Origin: Pseudanabaena yagii GIHE-NHR1
Lineage (GTDB): Bacteria > Cyanobacteriota > Cyanobacteriia > Pseudanabaenales > Pseudanabaenaceae
Assembly (NCBI RefSeq): GCF_012863495.1
Contig: NZ_JAAVJL010000001.1
Span: 1,178,001-1,242,000 of the forward strand
Reading direction: 5' to 3'
DNA: 64,000 nucleotides
The stretch's first letter is position 1. Every line of letters begins with the position of its first letter. The notes under the pieces were generated by a model. That model did not search any database. It saw only the letters and a program-made list of their open reading frames with translations, and was not told the DNA's origin. A program made the translations under genes and the position numbers. Of this stretch, positions 1 to 8,821 are shown one piece after another.

Positions 1-63
1 CTGGATGAGATTTTTAGCTATATTAATGCAGCGATCTCTTCTCGATCTTTAAGAACAGATTGA
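1..63 (+). CDS. possible 3' end of a gene cut by the window edge
   Basis: Frame 1 is open from the first base to a TGA at 61-63 and would encode about 20 residues ending in SLRTD. Nothing else supports it: the stretch is too short to recognise and could be chance. It runs towards hrcA, so a real gene here would converge with it. Treat it only as a candidate tail. Confidence 0.2.
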   Translation: MDEIFSYINAAISSRSLRTD

Positions 64-161
64 TTGAAAGGAAATTTGTAATTGTTCCATTAACTCAGTT
101 AGTGAAATGTTCCGCAATTGAGATAAATGGATAAGATGTGGAAGGCGATCACTTTGCCAGC

Positions 162-203
162 GGATTATTCGATAACTACCATGGATTATTCGATAACTAC
201 CAT
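162..203. repeat. perfect 21-bp tandem duplication at the hrcA 3' end
   Basis: The 21-mer beginning GGATTATTCGATAAC occurs twice back to back (162-182 and 183-203). The second copy contains the hrcA stop codon and its last tryptophan codon, so the duplication copied the gene end into the 3' flank without changing the protein. Confidence 0.9.
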
Positions 204-1261
204 TTACTGATTGCATCGGTGAGATGCAAAGCTGCTGCCTGTACTGAAGCGATCGCTCTGGTATAGCCTAAACGAGTAGGACCTAAAACTCCGACTGTGC
301 CAACGGGCTTATCATCACAGAGATAGGTACTAGAAATGAAAGTACAGTTTTGAATTGGCTCGATAGAAATTTCTGAACCGATGGAAATACTGACGGCTCT
401 GGTCGCAGATCGGGCTTGATCGACAATTAACGCCATTAACGAAGCGCGATCAGCTTCAAGAAGCTGCACAATATTCTGAACCTGTTGCAAATTAGAAAAT
501 TCGGGCTGACGTAATAGTTCCGTTAAGCCACTAATAAACATTTGCCCTAAAGCCGTGCGATCGCATAGTTTCATCAACTGCTGCAAGGACTGCTGTAATA
601 ACACCGCATATTGCTGAAACTGTCGATCTAGATCATCCCATTGCAGCGCACTGCCAAGTTCTGTCCAGCTTTTATCGCGTAAATGTTCATTTAAAAAATT
701 ATTGAGAATATTTAATTCACCTTCTAAAACATCAGGCTGAGTTTCGCTAGGCAAATCCATCGTTACAGAGGCAGTGTGGTAAGTATCACTAACCGCGATC
801 GCCATAATTTTGCGTTGATCGACCATGACTAATTGCAAATGCCTAATTCGCATAGTTTGCATATTCGGAGCCGTAATCACGGCGATACAGCCACTTAAAG
901 TCGCTAAAATTTGGGCAACATCACGCAGTACCCCATCGAGGCTGGACTTACCAAGGCGATCGCTTTTGCTTGCCATAAACTGATGGGTGCTATAGGTCAG
1001 CTCGCTGGCAGGATCGATTAGTTCATCGACATACACACGATAGCCAGAGTCTGAAGGCACACGTCCTGCTGAAGTATGGGGCTGATATAGTAAACCACTG
1101 CGATCTAATGTATGCATCACATTACGGATCGTCGCCGGGCTAATGTCAAAGTCATACTCTGACACTAAAGCCTTTGACCCAACAGGTTCCGCCGTTTGGA
1201 TATAGTGATCGATGGTTGCCCAAAGGACTTTTTGTTCACGATGGGTAAGTTGAGTTTTCAT
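197..1261 (-). CDS. hrcA: heat-inducible transcription repressor HrcA
   Basis: HrcA represses class I heat-shock operons (groESL, dnaK) by binding CIRCE elements; GroEL keeps it active. The N-terminal ~90 residues form the winged helix (LTHREQ start, then AEPVGSKALV and SPATIRNVMHTL, then PHTSAGRVPSD), all typical of the family. The rest is the HrcA effector/dimer domain, ending with the conserved IGSEISIEPIQNCTFIS and GVLGPTRLGYTRAI stretches. I start at the ATG at 1261 because homologues begin just before LTHRE; an in-frame ATG at 1288 would add nine residues. Length (354 residues) is normal. I saw no CIRCE copy (TTAGCACTC-N9-GAGTGCTAA) upstream or elsewhere in the window, so its targets lie outside. 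Confidence 0.95.
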   Translation of the reverse strand: MKTQLTHREQKVLWATIDHYIQTAEPVGSKALVSEYDFDISPATIRNVMHTLDRSGLLYQPHTSAGRVPSDSGYRVYVDELIDPASELTYSTHQFMASKSDRLGKSSLDGVLRDVAQILATLSGCIAVITAPNMQTMRIRHLQLVMVDQRKIMAIAVSDTYHTASVTMDLPSETQPDVLEGELNILNNFLNEHLRDKSWTELGSALQWDDLDRQFQQYAVLLQQSLQQLMKLCDRTALGQMFISGLTELLRQPEFSNLQQVQNIVQLLEADRASLMALIVDQARSATRAVSISIGSEISIEPIQNCTFISSTYLCDDKPVGTVGVLGPTRLGYTRAIASVQAAALHLTDAISKW

Positions 1262-1719
1262 AGGCTCTGACGATGTAATAATGTTCAAAAAGTACTAAAA
1301 GGTAATAAATAAAGGTTTTTTGATAAAAATCGAAGATAAATTGCCAAAATGAATTGCAAATTAAACAGAATAAAAATAAGTATTAAACAAGCATTAAATA
1401 AGTATTAAATTTTTATTGTTAAATTTAACTCCTATAAGTTAAGAGTTTAACTATTTCTATACCTAGATTCTAAAGAAATCCAGTATCAAGTTGTATATAC
1501 GTTGATATTTTTGGAGATTAGCTAGGCGCAGAACAGCTCAAAATCCACTAAAATTGTGACTTGGTTTCGCTACAATAGCCAAATGTCTCTTGAAGAAATA
1601 GACCAAACATTTAATACTGTAGTTTCTCCGATCATCACAGTCCTTACTGTAGTGGCTTAGACATACCTCAGCTTCACCTATATATTCACCATTGAGTTTG
1701 GTAAGTAACTAACATCTTC
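1262..1719. other. AT-rich intergenic region between divergent hrcA and the phosphatase gene
   Basis: About 460 bp carrying the divergent promoters. It holds A/T runs with repeated ATTAAATAAG-like words (1380-1410), a fragment resembling the left end of the family-B element (TTAGCTAGGCGCA near 1518), and a 25-codon open frame at 1583-1660 encoding a short peptide with a hydrophobic C-terminus (ending ITVLTVVA). A TACAAT box lies only 6 bases before that ATG. I cannot support this micro-ORF as a real gene; it is listed so it can be checked. Confidence 0.4.
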
Positions 1720-3627
1720 ATGGAAAATCAAGAGCAAACTACGGCAGTTGAGCAGCAATATCTTTGGGCAGTCGGACTAGATACCGAGTCCTTTCCGCCT
1801 GCATCGTTACTGGGCGATCGCTATCGTGTCCTATCCTCACAAATTGTTGTTGATACCGATGCCTTCACACTACCTGAGCTACCCCTTGAATTTCAGACTT
1901 ATGTAGTGTCTTATCTCAAGCTATCACGATTGAGCCTGCACCTGCCCCGTCCCTATGGTTTGCTTTTATTAGGTGAGGAGCTAAATCTTTCAGAAATATT
2001 TTTATTAGAAAATGTCCCCATCGATCGCCAAGGCAATCTTTGTCCGACCTTAGCTGAGAGTTGGGGACAAGCCTCCGCTTTACGCCAAATTAATTTACTC
2101 TGGCAAGTCCTCAACCTCTGGGAACCCCTCGCCGAACAAAATATGACGCGCACCTTGATCGAACCTAAATTGGTGCGGGTCGATGGCATGTGGGTGCGCC
2201 TGTTGGAATTACAAGCAGATGTATCGGCAGTGCATATCTCTCAATTAGGGGACATTTGGGTACAGTGGCTGGATCTGGCTAAGCCTGAAATTGCCGAACC
2301 GATCGCTGAATTTTTCTACAGTTTGGCTCGTGGTGAATACGATGTAAACAGTGCGATCGCCTATCTCGATAAGTTGACCTTAAAGGTGATGCAGGATCAG
2401 ACCTTCACCGTGCGCGTAGCCAGTGCCACGGATGTAGGACAACAGCGCGATCATAATGAGGATGCTTGCTATCCTGACACTAAGCGTCAAAAACGCAGCG
2501 AACAGGCTGAGAGTTTACGCGATCGTCTGGCGATCGTCTGTGATGGGCTTGGTGGTCATGATGGTGGTGAAGTCGCAAGTTCGCTAGCGATCAAAACCCT
2601 CGAACAACAACTCAAAACCCTCCTTAATCAAGCTGAGAATGATCCTGACTTCTCAGCGCAGGGATTTATTGCCCAGTTAGAGATGGTGGCTCGTGTTGTC
2701 AACAATCAAATTGTGGCAATTAACGACCAACAGCAACGCCATGCCCAGCAACGGATGGGAACCACTCTGGTTATGGCAGTAATTCCCCGTCCCAATGGAC
2801 AGCCCAGCAATGAGGTCTATGTAGTGCATGTTGGTGACAGCCGCCTCTATTGCATTAGCAAAGATAATTTGCGCCAAGTTACCCTCGATGATGATGTGGC
2901 AACTCGCGAGACTACCTTGGGCTATAACTTCTATGCCTATTCATCCCAACGCATTGATGGTGGCGCGTTGATTCAAGCCTTGGGAACTAGAGGCTCCGAT
3001 ATGTTAGTACCAAGGGTACAAAGATTCTTTATCGACGAAGATTGTCTGCTACTACTTTGTTCCGATGGTTTGAGTGACTTTGAGCGCGTTGAGCAGATCC
3101 ATGACAAATATTTGCTCCCAGTTTTAACTGAAGACAAACCCCTCAATCTCAGTTGCCAAAATCTCATTGATCAAGCCAATGAATTGAATGGGCATGACAA
3201 TATTACGGTCGCCCTGATGCGTTGTCGGTTTGCGCCTCCCGATCCTAATGAGGATAACGTAAATGAAGATCATCAGGTGACTTCTTCCGAGGGTTCTGAA
3301 GATGATGTAGATACTGAAGATATTTTGCCCAACCCCAATCATGTCAACGAAGAGGCAGGTGCTTTAGCAACCACAACTACTGATGCTGATAGCTCATCTA
3401 GCGAACCCACAGATGTCCCCGATAATTTGAGTGCCAGCGATCTGGAATCGGCAAAAACTGAACTAGCAGTGCCTAGACAGACTAACAAAGCCTTCATGAT
3501 TATTTTGATCTTAGTTGCCCTCTTGTTAGGGAGTGGCTTAGCGGCTTTTCAGTTTCCACAGGTAAAAGATTGGATTCGTCAGCATGTACCTGCGAGCTTC
3601 AAAAAGTTTGTGCCACCAAATTCCTAA
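1720..3627 (+). CDS. membrane-anchored PP2C-family Ser/Thr protein phosphatase
   Basis: A Mg/Mn-dependent phosphoserine/threonine phosphatase. The PP2C domain spans about residues 230-505 and shows the metal-binding signatures in order: DHNEDA, CDGLGGHDGGEVAS, GTTLV, HVGDSRLY, LLCSDGLSD and GHDNITVAL. The first ~200 residues are a poorly conserved region that begins LLGDRYRVLS and resembles a degenerate kinase lobe, as in other cyanobacterial PP2C proteins. An acidic, Ser/Thr-rich linker (about 510-585) leads to one C-terminal transmembrane helix (MIILILVALLLGSGLAAF), so the catalytic part should face the cytoplasm. The following gene begins 13 bases after its stop, which suggests co-transcription. 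Substrate unknown. Confidence 0.9.
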   Translation: MENQEQTTAVEQQYLWAVGLDTESFPPASLLGDRYRVLSSQIVVDTDAFTLPELPLEFQTYVVSYLKLSRLSLHLPRPYGLLLLGEELNLSEIFLLENVPIDRQGNLCPTLAESWGQASALRQINLLWQVLNLWEPLAEQNMTRTLIEPKLVRVDGMWVRLLELQADVSAVHISQLGDIWVQWLDLAKPEIAEPIAEFFYSLARGEYDVNSAIAYLDKLTLKVMQDQTFTVRVASATDVGQQRDHNEDACYPDTKRQKRSEQAESLRDRLAIVCDGLGGHDGGEVASSLAIKTLEQQLKTLLNQAENDPDFSAQGFIAQLEMVARVVNNQIVAINDQQQRHAQQRMGTTLVMAVIPRPNGQPSNEVYVVHVGDSRLYCISKDNLRQVTLDDDVATRETTLGYNFYAYSSQRIDGGALIQALGTRGSDMLVPRVQRFFIDEDCLLLLCSDGLSDFERVEQIHDKYLLPVLTEDKPLNLSCQNLIDQANELNGHDNITVALMRCRFAPPDPNEDNVNEDHQVTSSEGSEDDVDTEDILPNPNHVNEEAGALATTTTDADSSSSEPTDVPDNLSASDLESAKTELAVPRQTNKAFMIILILVALLLGSGLAAFQFPQVKDWIRQHVPASFKKFVPPNS

Positions 3628-3640
3628 GGCAAATTCCTCA

Positions 3641-5179
3641 ATGATCGATTGCCTTTCTTCACAAGCTATCGCTACTGCTGCTCAGATGCAAGCGATCGAA
3701 AATCTGATCTTCCAAGCAGGAATGCCCGTAGCCGCATTAATGGAAAAGGTCGCGCTGCGGATTACCCAAAGATTAACGGAACTCTATCCCGCTCGGAATT
3801 ATAGACGCATTGGCATCTTAGTTGGTTCTGGACATAATGGTGGTGATGCCTTAGTGGTGGCGCGAGAACTGCATCACCAAGGGCGACAGGTGCGAATCTA
3901 TACACCATTTGCCAAATCTAAACCCTTAACGCGAGTACATGGATGCTATGCCAAAAGTTTAGGGATTCCCTTTGTTGATCTAGAGGCACTACAGGATTGC
4001 GATTTGATTGTTGACGGCATCTTTGGATTTGGATTAGAACGGGATGTTACTGGCGATGTCGCGATCGCTATACACACCATCAACAATTGGCAAATTCCTA
4101 TCCTCAGCATTGATTTACCATCAGGGCTTCACACCGATCACGGTAAGGTCATGGGTATTGCGATTCGGGCAACCCATACTTTTTGTTTGGGACTATGGAA
4201 GCGGGGTTTACTGACAGAATCGGCTACGCCCTATGTTGGTAAGCTGGAAAGAATTGGGTTTGACATTCCTGAGCAATTTATACATCAAGTATTAGGGGAT
4301 CAACATCCTCTCTGGCGGATTGAGCCACAGATACTCCGCGATCGCCTACCAATTGTGCGTAATCCCATCGCTCACAAATATGAAATTGGCCATTTATTGC
4401 TAGTTGTCGGATCTCAACAATATGGTGGTGCGGCTCTTCTCGCGGCGATGGGCGCAAAGGCAACAGGTGTGGGAATGTTATCGATCGCTGTTCCCCATTC
4501 TCTAAAACCGCTAATTCTCGTCCAAGTTCCTGATGCCCTTGTCATTGGCTGCCCAGAAACTGCGGGAGCGATCGCCGAATTACCGAATCTTGATTTTGCG
4601 AAATATCAAGCGATCGCCTGTGGTTGTGGGCTGTCCCTTGAAGCTATGCCAGTTGTCAAGCAAATCATCGATAGCGATCGCCCACTAATTCTTGATGCCG
4701 ATGGTCTAAATGCTTTAGCCTCTTTAGACAGAGCCACTGGGCTTGACCAATTACAGAATAGAAAAAATTCTGTGATTCTTACTCCCCATTGGGGCGAGTT
4801 CTGTCGGCTATTTCCTGACTTACGCACAGTTGAACGCATAGAGGCTTTACAGAGAGCCGTAACCCTCACGCAATCCACAATTTTACTGAAGGGATCAAAG
4901 ACGGCGATCGCTTTTCCCCACAACACCTCATCACAGGTATGGATCAATCCCGAAAGCACTCCTGCCCTAGCTAGAGGCGGTAGTGGTGATGTCTTAGCAG
5001 GTATGCTTGGGGGCTTATTAGCTCAAGGCATGGCAGCTAATGATGTTGCGATCGCGGGAACATTGTGGCATTCCCAAGCCGCGATATGGCTCGCTAAACA
5101 GCGCACGGAAATGGGGGTTGACCCTGTAACCCTTGCCCAGAGTCTATTGCCTTTTTTAGGTCAAGAATTGCCTGTTTAG
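3641..5179 (+). CDS. nnrDE: bifunctional NAD(P)H-hydrate epimerase / ADP-dependent NAD(P)H-hydrate dehydratase
   Basis: Repairs damaged, hydrated NADH and NADPH. The N-terminal YjeF_N epimerase half (about 1-215) has GSGHNGGDALVVAREL and VDGIFGFGL. The C-terminal ribokinase-like dehydratase half (about 225-510) has the ATP/ADP-site motifs DADGLNAL, TPHWGEF and ARGGSGDVLAGMLGG. The fused arrangement is the usual bacterial one, as in E. coli YjeF. I start at the ATG at 3641, after the stop of the phosphatase gene at 3627; an in-frame ATG at 3584 would overlap that gene and add 19 unconserved residues. Length is 512 residues. Confidence 0.93.
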   Translation: MIDCLSSQAIATAAQMQAIENLIFQAGMPVAALMEKVALRITQRLTELYPARNYRRIGILVGSGHNGGDALVVARELHHQGRQVRIYTPFAKSKPLTRVHGCYAKSLGIPFVDLEALQDCDLIVDGIFGFGLERDVTGDVAIAIHTINNWQIPILSIDLPSGLHTDHGKVMGIAIRATHTFCLGLWKRGLLTESATPYVGKLERIGFDIPEQFIHQVLGDQHPLWRIEPQILRDRLPIVRNPIAHKYEIGHLLLVVGSQQYGGAALLAAMGAKATGVGMLSIAVPHSLKPLILVQVPDALVIGCPETAGAIAELPNLDFAKYQAIACGCGLSLEAMPVVKQIIDSDRPLILDADGLNALASLDRATGLDQLQNRKNSVILTPHWGEFCRLFPDLRTVERIEALQRAVTLTQSTILLKGSKTAIAFPHNTSSQVWINPESTPALARGGSGDVLAGMLGGLLAQGMAANDVAIAGTLWHSQAAIWLAKQRTEMGVDPVTLAQSLLPFLGQELPV

Positions 5180-5230
5180 TTATGCTTATAAGGCTCTTGC
5201 GGATAAAAAATGTCCCACCAAAGTTATCTA

Positions 5231-5274
5231 GCTTCGACTTCGCTCAGCTAACGTTGGCTGAGCGAAGTCGAAGC
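5231..5274. repeat. 18-bp-arm palindrome, GCTTCGACTTCGCTCAGC family
   Basis: Left arm GCTTCGACTTCGCTCAGC and its exact complement flank TAACGTTG. Related copies lie at 20160-20205, inside cobA-hemD, and at 50362-50412. There is no T-tract, so it is a dispersed palindromic repeat rather than a simple terminator, although it lies downstream of nnrDE. Confidence 0.85.
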
Positions 5275-5290
5275 CACAGGTACTTTAATT

Positions 5291-5393
5291 AATAGCAAGT
5301 TCCTAACAATCCTAAAATAGTTTGTGGAATCGCACCCCTTCGGGGCGCGATTCCACAAAACCCAAAATCTACCAAGGATTTGGAACTGCTATA
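5291..5393. mobile_element. family-A inverted-repeat mini-element (copy 1)
   Basis: About 100 bp bounded by ATAGCAAGTTCCTAA and, inverted, TTTGGAACTGCTAT. A central hairpin has the stem TGTGGAATCGC around CCCCTTCGGGG. Three other copies (23891, 36054, 46780) share the TATAGCAATCCTAAA-type ends and the TTTGTGGAAGCGC-type centre. No coding capacity. Proposed as a MITE-like or REP-like element; no transposase is visible. Confidence 0.75.
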
Positions 5394-5649
5394 TCTACTT
5401 AGCAATATCACAAATCTTATAGCTCTATTAAGCAAATTACGTCAGTTTGTGAGTAATTAGTGTCTTTTGAGAGCTACGATGAAATCAAGATTGTGATATT
5501 TGGGAATAATGTATTTACACTGTTGAGAATACTGTTAAGCAATTAAAATAATCTCTAAAATTTCTCTGGATCTCCTTAATTAATCTGTTTAGAAAATTGG
5601 TATTTAATCTTTCTATAGAGATGGTGGCTGTTTGAGCAGTTGGCACATA

Positions 5650-5739
5650 GGTAGTTAGATGTAATTAAATATAAAATCACCAAAACTGTGGTGTAAGCGC
5701 CACATAAACCACAGGATGTTGTTCTGATTTTCAATGATT
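5650..5739. mobile_element. family-B inverted-repeat mini-element (copy 1)
   Basis: Shares with the other family-B copies the order: GTAGTTAGATGTAATTAAATA, AAAACTGTGG, a variable core, CCACAG, then TTCTGATTTTCAATGATT. The arms can fold into one hairpin. This copy is degenerate. Confidence 0.6.
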
Positions 5740-5779
5740 TTAAGCTTATCTAATCAATATCTTTTTTCTAAATATCTGG

Positions 5780-5875
5780 ATGCAATTAAATATACAAGCT
5801 AAAAACCTGTAGACCATGCTGTGCTTGCCATAAATGTTTTGGCTCTGATTTTTAATTATGCCCAATTACTTAGTA
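5780..5875. mobile_element. family-B inverted-repeat mini-element (copy 2)
   Basis: Begins TGCAATTAAATATACAAGCT, with AAAAACCTGT in the left arm. It ends with GGCTCTGATTTTTAATTATG followed by CCCAATTACTTAGTA. The right end is close to that of the copy at 43298-43402. Non-coding. Confidence 0.65.
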
Positions 5876-6151
5876 TCAATATGGATTGGTATACGGGTTG
5901 TCTTGACAAAAAACACTATTAGACAAACTAAATACCTTGAATTTAGGCATACATTGTTGCCTAATCTTATATTTTTGATAGAAAGAAATCGATGCGATCG
6001 CAAGAAGATTTGAGATAAATTTGTCAGCCAATTTACTTACACTAAAATGTGTCAATTTATCGACAATATAAGATAATCTTAAAACTGTGGAAGATGACTG
6101 TACTTGCCTGTCTTAACAATAGGCAAACCTTGAAGTAGTAATTGCAAGTTT

Positions 6152-8140
6152 ATGAGCGATCAACCAGAAAAACCAGAAAATAATAGCGATCGCAACGATC
6201 AGACCAAAGATGTTCAACCCAAAATCTCTTTGAAGCCAAAGCTCAGTCATATTTTGGGGATGTTATTTCTTGGTGTTGTACTGAGCGGAGCAGCCGCAAG
6301 AACTTGGCAAATCATTGGTCAGCAAAAAATAGCCAATGAACCGATCGCTCAAGATCCGAATTCAGCAATCCCCCTATATGATCGCAATGGCTTTCCCAAT
6401 TTAATTCCACCACCACCTGCTGATGCAGAGGTATGGGAATGTGATGTGGCGATCGTTGGTGGCTCCCTAGGGGGGGTAGCTGCCGCCTATCATTCGATGA
6501 AAACTGGGGCAACGACTTGTTTAATTGAATTAACCCCCATGCTCGGTGGACAGGTGAGTTCGCAAGGGGTCAGTGCGATCGATGAATCCCTACTCATGCG
6601 CTATCGTCAGCAGTTTCCCCTCAGTTGGACGCATTTTAAAAATATTATTGCCAGTCAGCCTGCCCTACCCGAAAAATATTCATATCTCAAACCAGGGGGT
6701 GTAGTTGCTGACACCAATAGTTGCTGGGTTGGTAATCTTTGCTTTACTCCCTATTCAGGGGAATTAGCCGCCGAAGAATTTTTGCGTGAGTCACAGCGAT
6801 CTGCACCTAAGAGTCGCTGGGAAACACAAGTTGCCTTTAAGGGGGCAAGTTTTAACGATAAGGGCGATCGCATTACGGCTATCTATGGTGTGAGAAGAAT
6901 TCCCCGCGATCCTAATTACTTACCTCAAGGTCGCTTATCTCGCGAACTGAAAAGCTGGTTTAACTGGAACTCTGACGAAACCTTTGATAAAAAAGCAATT
7001 CGTTTGCAGGCTCCCGCAGGCAAGCAGATGATCGTAATTGATTCCTCTGACACAGGAGAGTTAATTGCATGGGCAAACTTACCCCATCGTCTCGGTGCAG
7101 AAGGTTTTAGTACAACGGGTGAAGTCCATGCCGTTGCCGATAACCCTGAATGTACTCAAGCATTTACATTCCCCTTTGTGCTGAAAATAGCCGATGACGA
7201 AGGGCAATCGCTGAAGGAACTACGCAAAGTGCAGCCCGGTTATTCACGGGAAGAACATCGTAAGGACTACGACTTGGGTAGATTCCCCATGTTTGAAGGA
7301 AATAGTGTGTTCAACTATCGCCGTATTATCAGCCTGAAACGTGATGATCCCTTTAAAGCAATTCCTGCTAAAGGTGATATGACCGTCGTGAACTGGAATC
7401 GTGGTAATGATTGGGGCGTTATGAATCCCCCTTTAATTTTGACGGATAAACAAATCCGTGATTCAGGACAGCAACAAAATTGGTTGGGTGGTTTAAATAC
7501 TACAGCACTAAAGGATGGCGAAAATCATGCACTGCTATTTGCAGAATGGATCATGGACAAATACGCCTCTCCCCAATTCCCTGTACGCATGATGTCGGGT
7601 CCCGATAGTCCTATGCCTACCCAATCTGGTTTGAGTATGTATCCCTATATTCGTGAAGGTCGGCGAATTTTGGGGCGTCAAGCCTATGGGCAAAAAGAAT
7701 TTTTCATGCGTGAGCAAGATATTCGTAAAGATATGGATGGGGGGCGCAATTTTAATCCCACTTCAATTGGCTTAACCCACTATGCGATCGATATGCATGG
7801 TTGCCGCTACCGTAACTGGGAACCATCGAAATCGCCAAGCGCTGCTCCTGCCAATGAGGATAAAGTCCGTCCAATTATTTTTCCTTTGGAGAGCTTAATT
7901 CCTCAACGCATTGACAATTTGCTGATGGGCGGCAAGGCGATCGCTGTTAGCCATATTGTTAATGGCGCAACTCGTATACACGTTGGCGAATGGGCAGCAG
8001 GCTCAGCCGCAGGTGCGACCGCCGCATGGATTATCTTGCAAGATGATCCATCGTTAACACCTCAAGCAATTCTGGATCGCGGCAAAATTAGTGATTTACA
8101 ATCCCATTTGCGATCGCAAGGTTTATTAATTGATTGGTAA
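6152..8140 (+). CDS. membrane-anchored FAD-dependent oxidoreductase
   Basis: A 662-residue flavoprotein of the FAD_oxidored type. One N-terminal transmembrane helix (about 31-52, ILGMLFLGVVLSGAAARTW) is followed by the dinucleotide-binding motif CDVAIVGGSLGGVAAAYHS near residue 95. Further conserved features are the GGQVSSQG stretch and the C-terminal FAD-contact region LLMGGKAIAVSHIVNGATR, then GEWAAGSAAG. The anchor suggests a membrane-bound enzyme; which side the domain faces is not clear from sequence. The substrate is unknown, and related proteins are annotated only as FAD-dependent oxidoreductases. The repeat-rich gap lies upstream and a bidirectional terminator follows directly. Confidence 0.85.
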   Translation: MSDQPEKPENNSDRNDQTKDVQPKISLKPKLSHILGMLFLGVVLSGAAARTWQIIGQQKIANEPIAQDPNSAIPLYDRNGFPNLIPPPPADAEVWECDVAIVGGSLGGVAAAYHSMKTGATTCLIELTPMLGGQVSSQGVSAIDESLLMRYRQQFPLSWTHFKNIIASQPALPEKYSYLKPGGVVADTNSCWVGNLCFTPYSGELAAEEFLRESQRSAPKSRWETQVAFKGASFNDKGDRITAIYGVRRIPRDPNYLPQGRLSRELKSWFNWNSDETFDKKAIRLQAPAGKQMIVIDSSDTGELIAWANLPHRLGAEGFSTTGEVHAVADNPECTQAFTFPFVLKIADDEGQSLKELRKVQPGYSREEHRKDYDLGRFPMFEGNSVFNYRRIISLKRDDPFKAIPAKGDMTVVNWNRGNDWGVMNPPLILTDKQIRDSGQQQNWLGGLNTTALKDGENHALLFAEWIMDKYASPQFPVRMMSGPDSPMPTQSGLSMYPYIREGRRILGRQAYGQKEFFMREQDIRKDMDGGRNFNPTSIGLTHYAIDMHGCRYRNWEPSKSPSAAPANEDKVRPIIFPLESLIPQRIDNLLMGGKAIAVSHIVNGATRIHVGEWAAGSAAGATAAWIILQDDPSLTPQAILDRGKISDLQSHLRSQGLLIDW

Positions 8141-8141
8141 G

Positions 8142-8174
8142 TCATCAAGGCGGCGCTTTGCGCCGCCTTGATGA
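8142..8174. terminator. bidirectional hairpin between convergent genes
   Basis: TCATCAAGGCGGCG and its complement flank the apex CTTTG. It fills the 34-base gap between the TAA of the oxidoreductase gene (8138-8140) and the TAA of the opposing gene (8175-8177), so one stem serves both. Confidence 0.85.
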
Positions 8175-8492
8175 TTAGAGATCTTGTGGTTTGCTAAAAA
8201 TAGCTGTAAATACCTGCTTAAGCGTTAGTAAGACCAGTCCCAAGGCAATTACTGCAAAAATCATCGTTATGCCTGAACCAAGCGCCAATAGGACTGTGCG
8301 GACAAGGGTAGACAGACGATTCGCTAGCGTATTTGTGGTCTGCAAGGGTGCAGTCGCTAACTTATGAGCCACCATATTTGTAAATGCGTAGAGACCGGTG
8401 GCTAGTGTGGCAGCGATCGCTGCGCCTGTGAGATTTTTAAAAGGTGAGGGGGTCTCGTTAGACGGAGATGGGAGTTGAGCTTCTTCAGTCAT
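8175..8492 (-). CDS. small two-helix membrane protein, DUF3082-like
   Basis: 105 residues. A polar N-terminus rich in Pro/Ser is followed by two hydrophobic segments (about 22-43, LTGAAIAATLATGLYAFTNM, and 62-95, TVLLALGSGITMIFAVIALG), joined by a short polar loop. The pattern (LTGAAIAA, then VRTVLLALG.GI) matches the cyanobacterial DUF3082 family as I remember it. That assignment is recognition, not a search result. Function unknown. It converges on the FAD oxidoreductase gene. Confidence 0.75.
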   Translation of the reverse strand: MTEEAQLPSPSNETPSPFKNLTGAAIAATLATGLYAFTNMVAHKLATAPLQTTNTLANRLSTLVRTVLLALGSGITMIFAVIALGLVLLTLKQVFTAIFSKPQDL

Positions 8493-8517
8493 CTTCTTGA
8501 GTCATATGTGAGATTAA

Positions 8518-8564
8518 ATGATTTGAGAGATTGCACCCCTTCGGTGTGCAATCTCTCAAATCAT
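8518..8564. terminator. hairpin with 18-bp arms upstream of the DUF3082-like gene
   Basis: ATGATTTGAGAGATTGCAC and its complement enclose CCCCTTCGGTG. It lies 25 bases upstream of the start of the leftward gene. There is no long T-tract, so it could be a repeat of the same hairpin class rather than a true terminator. Confidence 0.6.
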
Positions 8565-8705
8565 TTTTAGGAATGCCTTATATAAACTAAAAGATAAGTA
8601 GCAATGCTGAGCTTTACTACTTATCTTTTAAAATTTGTGACCTAAAATCACGAAAAATTCACCTAAACAGGCAAAAAACTTAATATCTTTGACCGCAAAA
8701 TGATC

Positions 8706-8765
8706 TAAGATATCCGCACTCAACACAAAAATGCTAGTCCCACTGGAAACAGTGGGCTTTCTTTT
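8706..8765 (+). ncRNA. probable Yfr2-family (Cyano-1) small RNA
   Basis: The 3' end is a strong intrinsic terminator: CCCACTG, a GAAA tetraloop, CAGTGGG and CTTTCTTTT (8739-8765). The GGAAACA word and the CTAGTCCCACTGGAAACAG context are what I recall as hallmarks of the abundant cyanobacterial Yfr2 RNAs. Upstream lies ATATCCGCACTCAACAC, consistent with the 5' half of that family. A TTGACC box at 8687-8692 could be a -35 element, but no clear -10 is evident. No gene upstream on this strand explains the terminator. The 5' end is approximate. Confidence 0.6.
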
Positions 8766-8821
8766 ATCATTGCACAAATGTTTGTGTGGTGCGACAACAA
8801 ATTTAGGGTAATGTTGTATGT

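Larger units (their letters stand above)
5180..6151. other. 972-bp gene-free region filled with small repeat elements
   Basis: No open frame in either strand looks like a gene. The region holds one palindrome (5231-5274), one family-A element (5291-5393) and two family-B elements (5650-5739 and 5780-5875). Between them is a separated inverted repeat, AATATCACAAATCTT (5402-5416) against AAGATTGTGATATT (5487-5500), which could fold as a ~100-nt hairpin. The last ~270 bases before 6152 are AT-rich promoter-like DNA for the oxidoreductase gene. Confidence 0.7.

Noticed and set aside
1262-1719. CIRCE operator upstream of hrcA
   Set aside because: No TTAGCACTC-N9-GAGTGCTAA inverted repeat is present, so autoregulation by CIRCE is not supported.
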